In this document: piece after piece, positions 15,874 to 23,069 of the stretch
How positions within the stretch are numbered: position 1 is the first letter of the stretch
Layout of the letters: each line of letters begins with the position of its first letter
Notes under the pieces: model-generated
The model's database searches: none
What the model was told of the DNA's origin: nothing
Seen by the model: the letters and a program-made list of their open reading frames with translations, nothing else
Made by a program: the position numbers and the translations under genes
Source of the DNA: Sulfurovum sp. UBA1140
GTDB taxonomy: Bacteria; Campylobacterota; Campylobacteria; Campylobacterales; Sulfurovaceae
NCBI GenBank assembly: GCA_002311915.1
Contig: DCAF01000015.1
Span: 3,119 to 29,227 of the forward strand
DNA length: 26,109 bases
Direction: 5' to 3'

Positions 15874-16647
15874 CTATTTTAGTTGTTTATTCACATCAAC
15901 GCTTACAGTATCTTTATCTTCTTTATCATCATCGTCGTCATCTTCACCCTCATAAGGATTAACCATCCGTACAATAATAATAGAGAGACCATAAAGCAAA
16001 ATAAGTGGTCCTGCCATTAAGAGTTGCGTAATAACATCTGGTGGAGTTAAGAGTGCAGCAAAAACAAAAATAATTAGTACCGCATAACCAAAGAAATCTT
16101 TTAAGTTTCTATCGTTAACCAGCCCTAGTACCCCTAAAAAGAAAAGAATAACAGGAAGTTCAAAAGCCACTCCAAAACCAAAAAGTATTTTTGTGAAAAT
16201 ACCAATATACTCATCAAGAGTTTGAAGAAAATTTACCAAGTTTCCTGCAAACATCCATAAAAACTCAAACCCTAATGGAATAACTACATAGTAGGCAAAA
16301 CTTGCCCCCAAAAGGAACATAAGGGTCGAAATCGTTACAAAAGGTATAACATATTTTTTCTCATTATCGTAGAGTCCAGGAGCAATAAATGCCCATAACT
16401 GTGAAAAAACGACAGGAAGAGCAAACAAAAAACCTGTAAAAATAGAAATTTTAAGAGCAGTAAAAAAGATACCAATACCACCAATAAAAGGATCACCATC
16501 AACAATACCCATTAAGGGTGCTTTCGCAAAAGCGATAATCTGTTGGTTAAATCCAAACGCAATAAAAGCAAAAACAATGATGGTTAAAACAGAGATGCCC
16601 AATCTTTTTCTTAATTCAATTAAATGTGGTCGTAAATCATCAAACAT
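15874..16647 (-). CDS. tatC: Twin-arginine translocase subunit TatC
   Basis: Polytopic core of the Tat system; it recognises the twin-arginine signal and, with TatB, forms the receptor for folded exported proteins such as cofactor-loaded redox enzymes. The 257-aa product begins DDLRPHLIELRKRL, the conserved cytoplasmic N-terminus. Six membrane helices follow up to about residue 228. The tail is very acidic (EGEDDDDDDKEDKD) and then polar, an extension without an assigned role. The start overlaps the tatB stop by one base (TAATG), so synthesis is coupled. No tatA gene is in the window. Confidence 0.97.
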   Translation of the reverse strand: MFDDLRPHLIELRKRLGISVLTIIVFAFIAFGFNQQIIAFAKAPLMGIVDGDPFIGGIGIFFTALKISIFTGFLFALPVVFSQLWAFIAPGLYDNEKKYVIPFVTISTLMFLLGASFAYYVVIPLGFEFLWMFAGNLVNFLQTLDEYIGIFTKILFGFGVAFELPVILFFLGVLGLVNDRNLKDFFGYAVLIIFVFAALLTPPDVITQLLMAGPLILLYGLSIIIVRMVNPYEGEDDDDDDKEDKDTVSVDVNKQLK

Positions 16648-17048
16648 TACGCATTCCCTTTTTCATCTTTACTCTTAATACTCTGAATCATATCTTCATT
16701 CTGTTTTGGTTCAACAGGAGTGGTGGTTGCCTCAAGAGATGTTGATTCAAAACTGTTTTTTGCCGAAGCCAATGCATCATTAAGATCATTAACAGGGTTA
16801 ATATTTTTGAATCCTTGTAATGTATCGGTTGCCGCATCAAGCTGTGCCTTGTAACCCATCGCTTCCTCTTTTAAATCTGAAATTTTGACCTCATTATCAA
16901 TGGCTGTTTTTGCTTCTGTAATCGCTTTTTTAGCACCTTTAATAAACTTTGCTACCTGCACCATTGCATTGGGCAATTTATCTGGCCCTAAAAAAAGTAT
17001 CGCAATAACGGCAATGAGGAGTATTTCTGTAAAACCCATTCCAAACAT
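16647..17048 (-). CDS. tatB: Sec-independent translocase subunit TatB
   Basis: A 133-aa single-span protein that partners TatC. MFGMGFTEILLIAVIAILFL forms the N-terminal membrane helix, followed by the hinge GPDKLP and an amphipathic helix (NAMVQVAKFIKGAKKAI). A longer polar, low-complexity tail then follows. The residue after the FLGP hinge and the longer tail favour TatB over TatA, and the coupling to tatC supports this. In some Campylobacterota one TatA/B-like protein may serve both roles. It is 66 nt downstream of a 31-codon ORF and may share its promoter. Confidence 0.92.
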   Translation of the reverse strand: MFGMGFTEILLIAVIAILFLGPDKLPNAMVQVAKFIKGAKKAITEAKTAIDNEVKISDLKEEAMGYKAQLDAATDTLQGFKNINPVNDLNDALASAKNSFESTSLEATTTPVEPKQNEDMIQSIKSKDEKGNA

Positions 17049-17114
17049 TCTATTCCCTTGATTTTCAATTGTTGTAATTCTAGCGAAAAAGGTTGAGAGT
17101 TAAGATATTATCCT

Positions 17115-17210
17115 CTATTTATACTTGTGAACCGAGATATTAATCTTTGGAAGTGTAGGTTCCTTATTATAGAACAACCTTTTCAATATTTTTAACAGTA
17201 ATTTCTTCAT
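17115..17210 (-). CDS. Candidate 31-aa cationic amphipathic peptide
   Basis: A short ORF, ATG 17210-17208 to TAG 17117-17115, with a textbook Shine-Dalgarno AAGGAG about 8 nt upstream, better than most genes nearby. The product starts MKKLLLKILKRLFYNK, which would form a strongly basic amphipathic helix, and continues EPTLPKINISVHKYK. It has nine Lys/Arg and one Glu. No family is recognised. It could be a small membrane-associated protein, a type I toxin-like peptide, or a leader peptide for tatBC 66 nt downstream. Evidence is the ribosome binding site and the composition only, so a chance ORF is possible. The rest of the 254-nt gap holds a tandem repeat (17253-17272) and nothing else recognised. 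Confidence 0.45.
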   Translation of the reverse strand: MKKLLLKILKRLFYNKEPTLPKINISVHKYK

Positions 17211-17252
17211 CTTAATTTTCTCCTTAATTTAATAAGGTAAATTGTAATAGAT

Positions 17253-17272
17253 AAATAGTGAAAAATAGTGAA
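17253..17272. repeat. Tandem 10-bp direct repeat, operator candidate
   Basis: Two exact head-to-tail copies of AAATAGTGAA with a period of 10, about one helical turn. They lie 43 nt upstream of the 31-codon ORF and 30 nt downstream of the ribbon-helix-helix gene. A TACAAT (minus strand, 17246-17241) just below could be the -10 of the small ORF or tatBC. Ribbon-helix-helix proteins often bind short direct repeats, so autoregulation is a fair guess, not shown by sequence. Confidence 0.45.
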
Positions 17273-17302
17273 ATTTTTACATATAAATTAAATTATACTA
17301 TT

Positions 17303-17506
17303 TTAAACATCCACCCCATCCCAAAACTCATCATAACTAAGATTTGTAGCATTTTGCTCTTTAGCTATAAGCTTCTCTTGTTCATTTATAAAATACTGTT
17401 CAAGAGCTTCATCGAGCATGGTATTAATATCTTTTTTTAATAACTTGGCATAAAGTTCTAAACTCTCTAACTTATCTCTTTTCAGTTCTATTTCTATCTC
17501 ATCCAT
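17303..17506 (-). CDS. Ribbon-helix-helix (CopG/ParD-like) small protein, orphan antitoxin-like
   Basis: A 67-aa protein. EIEIEL (3-8) is a short strand followed by two helices (about 12-22, and NTMLDEALEQYFINEQEKLI), the ribbon-helix-helix layout of CopG/MetJ-type DNA-binding proteins and many type II antitoxins. The C-terminal NLSYDEFWDGVDV is acidic and aromatic, like a toxin-binding tail. The Shine-Dalgarno AGGAG overlaps the stop of the TRAP permease gene (TAGGAGAGAGATATG), so the two are translated from one message. No RelE, BrnT or PIN toxin is found on either side. It may be an orphan antitoxin, or a regulator of the TRAP gene or of the tandem repeat downstream. Confidence 0.6.
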   Translation of the reverse strand: MDEIEIELKRDKLESLELYAKLLKKDINTMLDEALEQYFINEQEKLIAKEQNATNLSYDEFWDGVDV

Positions 17507-17515
17507 ATCTCTCTC

Positions 17516-19369
17516 CTATTTACCAAAAATATAAATCAAATCAGGAAACAGCACAATAATCAGCAATGCCAACAACTGCAACCCAATAAATGGTATAACC
17601 CCACGGTAAATTTGCCCCGTAGTTACCATATTCCCCGAAGCCCCTTTTAAATAAAACAGAGCAAACCCAAAGGGTGGTGTTAAAAATGAAGCCTGTAAAT
17701 TCAGTGCTATCAAAATCGCAAACCAAACAGGGTCAATCCCAAAGGCATGAACGATAGGCACAAGAATTGGCACCACCACAAAAGCTATCTCGATAAAATC
17801 AATAAAAAATCCAAGTAAAAATATAACCAGCATTGCAATAAGTATAAATGTCCACTTGTCCCCCATATCACCTGTAAAAAACTCCATTGCCATTACATCG
17901 CCACCAAGCTCATTAAACACCAATGAAAAAGCCGTTGCCCCGATGAGTATCATAAATATCATCGAGGTCAGCTTTACTGTTTCGATAGAAGTGTATCGCA
18001 ACAGCTCAAAAGAGAATTGACCATTATAGAATGCCAACATCAACGCCCCTATTACCCCAAAAGCAGCCGACTCGGTAGGACTGGCAATCCCAGCAAAAAT
18101 TGACCCCAAAACAGCGACAATCAAAAGCAGAGGAGGAGCGATAAGTTTTAAAGCTTTTATCACCACCTTACCATAATCTTCATCACTCTCAATCGCAGGA
18201 GCAACACTTTTGTTAAAATGGGCATAAATCAAAATATACAAAATATAAAGCACAATCAAGATTAACCCAGGCACCACAGCAGCCTTAAACAAATCACCCA
18301 CGCTTAAGTGCATCTGATCACCCAAAATAATCAATACAATAGAAGGGGGGATAATCTGACCCAAAGTTCCACTAGAGGCAATTGCTCCTGTGGCAAGTTG
18401 GGGTGAGTATTTATGTTTCAACATCAGTGGAAGAGCAATCAAACTCATCATCACCACCGAAGCCCCCACAATCCCTGTACTCGCTGCCAAAATTGCACCA
18501 ACGACCACCACAGAGATAGCCAATCCCCCACGCACTCGTCCAAAAAGCTGTCCCATAGAGAAGAGCAAATCTTCTGCCATCTTAGACTTCTCTAAAATCA
18601 ATCCCATCAAAATAAACAGAGGCACTGCCATCAGCGTCACATTGCCCATAATCCCATAAACACGGTAGGGCAACATCTCTAAAACTCTTACCCCCAACCC
18701 TTCACTAATTAAGGCAAAGAGTAGAGCCACCCCTGCAAAAACAAAAGCAACTTGAAAACCACTCATCAGCAGAAAAAGAGTTAAAAAAAACATCAATAGA
18801 AGAGGGTCAAGGAAAAACGGAAGATGAAGCAGACTTAGACTAAAAAGAACTACCACCACACCCAATGCAATAAAAAGTGTTTGTTTAGATTCTAGTTTTT
18901 GGTATGCTTTTATAATCTCTGAAATCGCTTGAAGTACCAAAAGAATAAAAGCAACAAAAAGAACCCCTTTTATTAAAAACCGATGCGTCAATCCCCCAGG
19001 ATCACTTGAAATCTCATTTTGCATATACGACTGCACCGTCATATCAAATGCCCCACTCAAAAAGAAGAGAGAGAACGGAATAACCAATATCAGCATCGAA
19101 AGAATTTGAACTATTGCCTTTTTCTCTTGTGAGTAATTGGCAAGAAAGATGTCTACTCGTACATGCTTGTCATGTTTAAGAGCGTAAGATAACCCAAACA
19201 AAAACACTATATCAAAAATATGCCATTCTATCTCTTGTAAGGCTATTGACCCCTCAGAGAAAAGGTATCGCATCATTGCATCGTAGCCTACTAGTAGGGC
19301 TAAGATTAGGGCTAAAATAGCTGTTAGGAAACCTGTTTTTTTGGTTAGGGTGTCGATATAATAGGGCAT
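17516..19369 (-). CDS. TRAP transporter fused permease (DctQ-DctM)
   Basis: A 617-aa inner-membrane protein combining both TRAP membrane subunits. Residues 1-165 form a four-helix DctQ-type small subunit (ALQEIEWHIFDIVFLFGLSY is the QEI/W-type signature). Residues from about 180 form a DctM large subunit with many helices, including GAILAASTGIVGASVVMM, GTLGQIIPPSIVLIILG and SPTESAAFG, typical of the DctM elevator domain. It imports an organic acid or similar solute using a Na+ gradient and a periplasmic DctP receptor. No DctP gene is in the window, so the substrate is unknown. The upstream 270 nt hold a decayed ORF. The ribbon-helix-helix gene follows and is translationally coupled. Confidence 0.93.
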   Translation of the reverse strand: MPYYIDTLTKKTGFLTAILALILALLVGYDAMMRYLFSEGSIALQEIEWHIFDIVFLFGLSYALKHDKHVRVDIFLANYSQEKKAIVQILSMLILVIPFSLFFLSGAFDMTVQSYMQNEISSDPGGLTHRFLIKGVLFVAFILLVLQAISEIIKAYQKLESKQTLFIALGVVVVLFSLSLLHLPFFLDPLLLMFFLTLFLLMSGFQVAFVFAGVALLFALISEGLGVRVLEMLPYRVYGIMGNVTLMAVPLFILMGLILEKSKMAEDLLFSMGQLFGRVRGGLAISVVVVGAILAASTGIVGASVVMMSLIALPLMLKHKYSPQLATGAIASSGTLGQIIPPSIVLIILGDQMHLSVGDLFKAAVVPGLILIVLYILYILIYAHFNKSVAPAIESDEDYGKVVIKALKLIAPPLLLIVAVLGSIFAGIASPTESAAFGVIGALMLAFYNGQFSFELLRYTSIETVKLTSMIFMILIGATAFSLVFNELGGDVMAMEFFTGDMGDKWTFILIAMLVIFLLGFFIDFIEIAFVVVPILVPIVHAFGIDPVWFAILIALNLQASFLTPPFGFALFYLKGASGNMVTTGQIYRGVIPFIGLQLLALLIIVLFPDLIYIFGK

Positions 19370-19381
19370 GTTTTTCTTTAA

Positions 19382-19651
19382 TTATTTTGAATTAATATTT
19401 TTACTTTTATACTCTTTGGCTTTTTGATAAGATAGTTGTTGTTTCTCTTTCCATTCATTAAATTTTTTAAAACTTATATTACTGATTTCACGAGATATAT
19501 TCTCTATGTTAGGATAAGCATTATTGTAGTCTTTGTACACGCTTTTATCACTTGAAATAATAGAAACTAATAGCTCCTTAAGTAATCTTAAAAGAGTTTT
19601 CTTCTGATAAACTTATTAATTTCATCTACCGATGAGCTACTACCCACACAT
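19382..19651 (-). pseudogene. Decayed small ORF upstream of the TRAP permease
   Basis: A frame open from 19612 to the stop at 19384-19382 encodes KELLVSIISSDKSVYKDY, then ISNISFKKFNEWKEKQQLSY and a Lys-rich tail, but has no ATG; GTG 19540 is the only possible start inside. Just upstream, a different frame from ATG 19651 reads MCVGSSSSVDEINKFIRRKLF and stops at 19586. The two frames overlap, so one indel near 19590-19612 would join them into a protein of about 90 aa. I do not recognise the product; it is helical and basic. AAGGAG inside the second frame could be a Shine-Dalgarno without a proper start codon. It most likely is a broken gene; expression as a short peptide is possible. Confidence 0.4.
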
Positions 19652-19657
19652 ATTATA
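19652..19657 (-). promoter_or_regulatory. Candidate -10 box upstream of the TRAP operon
   Basis: TATAAT on the minus strand (TTTGCAGTATAATATG), immediately after the murF stop region and about 280 nt before the TRAP ATG. It would produce a long leader through the decayed ORF. Its position right against an ATG makes translation from that ATG unlikely unless leaderless. Confidence 0.35.
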
Positions 19658-19669
19658 CTGCAAAGATTC

Positions 19670-21097
19670 TTAAATAAAACTAGGAGCATCATTAGCAAAC
19701 AAAATTAAATCTCCTGCTCTTGTCTCCTCTACCAACATCTCTTGCATTTTATCTTTACTCTCTAATTTCACCAATTTACTTTCGTCAACATGCTCTTTAA
19801 ATATCTTATAGTTTAAATCACCTGTTACCACCACCACATCAAAAACCTCATTGGCTTTTTGGGCTACTTGCACATTAAACTCATCATCTACCTCGACCAA
19901 ACCAGGGGTGATAAGCACTTTTCTACCTTTGTAAGTAGAGGCTAAGTTAAAGCCCTCTATCATCCCATCTATATTTCCATTAAAACTGTCATCTATAATT
20001 ACTTTTCCACCTGCATCCATACGTTGAAGTCTATGAGGAGTTGGCTTTAGTGATGCCAGTTGTTTTTTAATGGTCTCGTCATCCATATCCAATGCCCGTG
20101 CTACTTTTATGGCAACGGCGATATTCATGGCGTTAAATGAACCTAAAATATTTACATGATAATCTTCATTCTCCATCTCAAAATCCAATCCATCAAGCGT
20201 GGCTCGTATATTTGAAATCTCTTTTCCAAAATTATGCACAATCTTTTCGGGCTTAACCATTGCAGAGTCATGTACCCACGCCTCTTGAAGTCTATCGGAT
20301 GATAAAATCTCCATCTTGGTATTTCTAATATTCTCTAAACTTCCGAAATACTCAATATGTGCAGGACCAATTTTACCCACAACCACCAAATGAGGGTTAA
20401 CAAACCTAGATATTTCTTTAATATCCCCTGCCCCTCTTGCTCCCATCTCAACCACATAAACTTCGGTATCAGTAGGTAGATCATCGTTTATATCTTTTAC
20501 AACTCCTCCAAAAGTATTAACCGAACGTGGTGTTGCATAGGTGTTATACTTGGCTGATAAAATATGAGCAATATAATTTTTAATACTGGTCTTTCCATAA
20601 CTCGCCGTCACACCAACCACCACCATATTTGGCAGGGTATCTAACTTCTTTTCTGCTTTCATCTGAAACCCTCTAAAGAGCATCATCTCCATCATTGCAG
20701 AGATAAGATAGGCTAAGAAGAGTGGAATAATAACTGCAAAACTCTCATACTGAAAACCTGCAAATTTTAACATTACCACAAAAACAGTTAAAAAAACCAA
20801 AGAGGCAAAAAAACGTTTTACTCTACCTGTAAAGACCAATGGCTTATCTTGTTCGGCTCTCCATTGATAAAGCAGTGCAATATAGACCACGGTAGCGATA
20901 ATAGAGAGATTAAAATACTTATTCAGTAAAAAGTACGCCAGTAGAGGCAGTACAAAATAGACCAAATGCCACCAAGTTTTGGTATGGTGAAAAATAACTC
21001 GACTGAGCTTATAACTGTACCACTGCATGTTGGTTATAAAGTAGTAGCCTAAAGCCAATACAAAAAGTATGTTGCTTAAAATATCTAAAAGTATCAT
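19670..21097 (-). CDS. murF: UDP-MurNAc-tripeptide:D-Ala-D-Ala ligase (MurF) with N-terminal membrane domain
   Basis: Adds D-Ala-D-Ala to UDP-MurNAc-tripeptide, the last cytoplasmic step of peptidoglycan precursor synthesis. Residues 1-140 form about five membrane helices in place of the usual soluble substrate domain. The Mur ligase core follows: ATP loop GVTASYGKT (162-170), VVEMGARGAGDI, a central-domain His in GPAHIEYF, then the C-terminal ligase domain with PHRLQRM and IIDDSFNGN. The protein ends LFANDAPSFI and looks complete at 475 aa. Membrane-fused MurF is, as I recall, typical of Campylobacterota. The start overlaps the hydrolase stop by 4 nt (ATGA). The next 300 nt downstream hold no intact gene. 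Confidence 0.93.
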   Translation of the reverse strand: MILLDILSNILFVLALGYYFITNMQWYSYKLSRVIFHHTKTWWHLVYFVLPLLAYFLLNKYFNLSIIATVVYIALLYQWRAEQDKPLVFTGRVKRFFASLVFLTVFVVMLKFAGFQYESFAVIIPLFLAYLISAMMEMMLFRGFQMKAEKKLDTLPNMVVVGVTASYGKTSIKNYIAHILSAKYNTYATPRSVNTFGGVVKDINDDLPTDTEVYVVEMGARGAGDIKEISRFVNPHLVVVGKIGPAHIEYFGSLENIRNTKMEILSSDRLQEAWVHDSAMVKPEKIVHNFGKEISNIRATLDGLDFEMENEDYHVNILGSFNAMNIAVAIKVARALDMDDETIKKQLASLKPTPHRLQRMDAGGKVIIDDSFNGNIDGMIEGFNLASTYKGRKVLITPGLVEVDDEFNVQVAQKANEVFDVVVVTGDLNYKIFKEHVDESKLVKLESKDKMQEMLVEETRAGDLILFANDAPSFI

Positions 21098-21822
21098 TTT
21101 TGTCCTTCTATCTCATCTATAATTTTTTTTGCTATCCACGTGGCATGTTGTAAAAAGAAAAAGTGGTCACCATCTAAAGGGTAAAATGCACTATCTTCTA
21201 TTAATGATGCTATCTTTTCACCTGTGTAAAGAGGTGTTGCTGTGTCCTCTTTTCCCCAAAAAAGTAATGCTCTTTTTTTATAATTGTTAAAAGAGTATTC
21301 AAAATCTTCATCTACCACATTTTTAAAAGTCTCATACATCTCATGGCTTATTCCTTGAGCGTCAGGAGCCACAAATAGCTCCCGTATTTTTTTCATTCCC
21401 AGTGGTTTTAAAAATTTAAACGTGGCAATTTTAACTTTAACACTCCAAGGTTTCTTCGTTACAATACCTGCTGACGAGAGCAATACCAAATAACTAGGAT
21501 TAAGAAGTGTGGCAACTTTGCCACCAAAAGAGTGACCCATAATCACCATAGGACGCAACCCCACAGCTTTAATAAAAAGTCTTACAATATAGGCATAATC
21601 TTCTGTAGTCAGAACCATATTGTTGCTACTTCCACCAAAACCAGGCAAATCTAAATAGGTCTGTCGATGGTTAGGAAACTTATCTCCAAATGCCTGTTTC
21701 ATAATCTCTTTATTACTTCCCCAACCATGAAGTATCAGTATCCCCACCTTAGCATTGGGGTTATACATCTCATAACTCAATCTAAAGGACTGCTTTTTAT
21801 AATTAATCTCTTTTAATGCCAT
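21094..21822 (-). CDS. Alpha/beta hydrolase
   Basis: A 242-aa cytoplasmic hydrolase of the alpha/beta fold. The oxyanion motif LHGWGSN (31-37), nucleophile elbow GHSFGG (96-101, Ser98), Asp193 in WGKEDTATP and His220 in LDGDHFF form a complete catalytic set. The chemistry (esterase, lactonase, thioesterase or other) cannot be read from the sequence. It is the gene just before murF and overlaps it by 4 nt; I recall the same pairing in Campylobacter, which suggests a link to cell-wall or membrane metabolism, though this is inference. The ATG is 26 nt downstream of a plausible -10. Confidence 0.88.
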   Translation of the reverse strand: MALKEINYKKQSFRLSYEMYNPNAKVGILILHGWGSNKEIMKQAFGDKFPNHRQTYLDLPGFGGSSNNMVLTTEDYAYIVRLFIKAVGLRPMVIMGHSFGGKVATLLNPSYLVLLSSAGIVTKKPWSVKVKIATFKFLKPLGMKKIRELFVAPDAQGISHEMYETFKNVVDEDFEYSFNNYKKRALLFWGKEDTATPLYTGEKIASLIEDSAFYPLDGDHFFFLQHATWIAKKIIDEIEGQK

Positions 21823-21847
21823 AACTCTACTTTTTTAAAATTTAAGA

Positions 21848-21869
21848 ATTTTACCACATTCAAGTGGTA
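21848..21869 (-). promoter_or_regulatory. Candidate -10 with adjoining hairpin before the hydrolase-murF pair
   Basis: On the minus strand TGGTAAAAT (TG-n extended -10, core 21853-21848) lies 26 nt before the hydrolase ATG. It borders an inverted repeat TACCAC-ATTCAA-GTGGTA (21852-21869). The repeat could be the stem of a terminator for the HI0933-family gene, without a clean T run, or an operator over the promoter. Confidence 0.4.
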
Positions 21870-21881
21870 TCTATCGTTAAA

Positions 21882-23021
21882 TTATGCCAACGCTTTAGCA
21901 CAAACAAAAGCAGTTGAAAATGCCCATTGAAAATTGTATCCACCCAACTCACCCGTTACATCCAACACCTCACCACTAAAATAGAGGTTCTCGACCTTAC
22001 GACTCATCATCGAACTGGCATCTACCTCATCGGTTTCAATGCCACCCTTGGTAACTTCTGCTTTGCTATAACCAAATGTACCCGCAGGAGCAAAAGTATA
22101 ATTCTTTAAAGTTGCTATCTTTTTCCACTCTTCATGAGTTAATTGATTAGAGGCTCTATCTTTGATATTAAATGATTCTAAAAAAGCTTTTCCCACACGG
22201 CTGGGCATCCCCAACAATCTACCAATATGTTTTTTAGAGTGCTTAAATGTCTCGGGGTCTAAATTAGGAAGAAAATCAATAATTATTTTTCCTTTCTGCC
22301 AATACAACGAAGCATCTAAAACAGCTGGGCCCGAAATCCCTTTATGTGCAAAAAGCAAAGCACCCTCTATTCTCTTATTCCCAATCGTAATGATTACCTC
22401 GGTCGAGATTCCAGAGAGTGATTTAAAAAAGAACTGCTCGGGCTGAACCGTAAAACCTACCAATCCTGCTGATAACGTATTAACGGTATGTCCAAAACTC
22501 TGTGCAATTTCATATCCAATAGGTGTTGCACCCAACTTTGGAAAACTTAGTCCCCCAGAAGCAACAACAACTTTATCGGCAACAATAACCCCTCTACTGG
22601 TCAACACCTCAAACAGTTCACCCCTTTTTTCGACTCTTTCAACCGTGGTTTGAAGCTGAAAAATATTTTGACCAATCTCTTTTTTAAACACATCCACCAC
22701 CTCTTTGGCAGAGTGTTCACAAAAATATTGATTCTTTTTACGTACCACAGGATTTAAACCTCTTTTTTGAAACCAAGAAAGAAGCTTATCTTGATCAAAT
22801 CTTTTAATAACATTACGAATAAACCGTTGGTTACCTAAGTAGTTTTTGGCTGTAACGCTACCATTGGTAATATTACATTTTCCCCCACCTGAAACCGATA
22901 TTTTACTACCTACCTTTGCGTTGTTATCTATTAAAATAATATTTTTATGGGGAAGTAACGCCGTTAAAAAAAGCCCACTTGCTCCTGCTCCGATGATGAT
23001 TATATCTGTTTTGTTTTTCAT
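21882..23021 (-). CDS. HI0933-family NAD(P)/FAD-dependent oxidoreductase
   Basis: A 379-aa flavoprotein of the HI0933/YhiN/BaiN-like family. The dinucleotide-binding loop GAGASG (11-16), the family signature SGGGKCNITN (44-53) and the C-terminal FSGEVLDVTGELGGYNFQWA region that closes over FAD are all present, as is KGGIETDEVD. The physiological substrate of most members is unknown; one clade (BaiN) reduces bile-acid intermediates in gut clostridia, which is unlikely here. The gene stands alone between a 12-bp hairpin upstream and a short gap before the hydrolase. The ATG at 23021 lies only 8 nt after the hairpin and no clear Shine-Dalgarno is visible. Confidence 0.9.
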   Translation of the reverse strand: MKNKTDIIIIGAGASGLFLTALLPHKNIILIDNNAKVGSKISVSGGGKCNITNGSVTAKNYLGNQRFIRNVIKRFDQDKLLSWFQKRGLNPVVRKKNQYFCEHSAKEVVDVFKKEIGQNIFQLQTTVERVEKRGELFEVLTSRGVIVADKVVVASGGLSFPKLGATPIGYEIAQSFGHTVNTLSAGLVGFTVQPEQFFFKSLSGISTEVIITIGNKRIEGALLFAHKGISGPAVLDASLYWQKGKIIIDFLPNLDPETFKHSKKHIGRLLGMPSRVGKAFLESFNIKDRASNQLTHEEWKKIATLKNYTFAPAGTFGYSKAEVTKGGIETDEVDASSMMSRKVENLYFSGEVLDVTGELGGYNFQWAFSTAFVCAKALA

Positions 23022-23029
23022 ATTAAAAG

Positions 23030-23059
23030 TATAACAGAAAAAAGTTCTTTTCTGTTATA
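23030..23059. terminator. 30-bp perfect palindrome, terminator or operator
   Basis: TATAACAGAAAA-AAGTTC-TTTTCTGTTATA is a perfect 12-bp inverted repeat with a 6-nt loop in the 48-nt gap between the VWA-protein gene (stop at 23070) and the flavoprotein gene (ATG 23021). It could end transcription of the VWA gene, though only CTTTTAA follows it on the minus strand. Its closeness to the next start codon also fits a repressor site or a translation-blocking hairpin. Confidence 0.6.
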
Positions 23060-23069
23060 GTTAGAAAAT

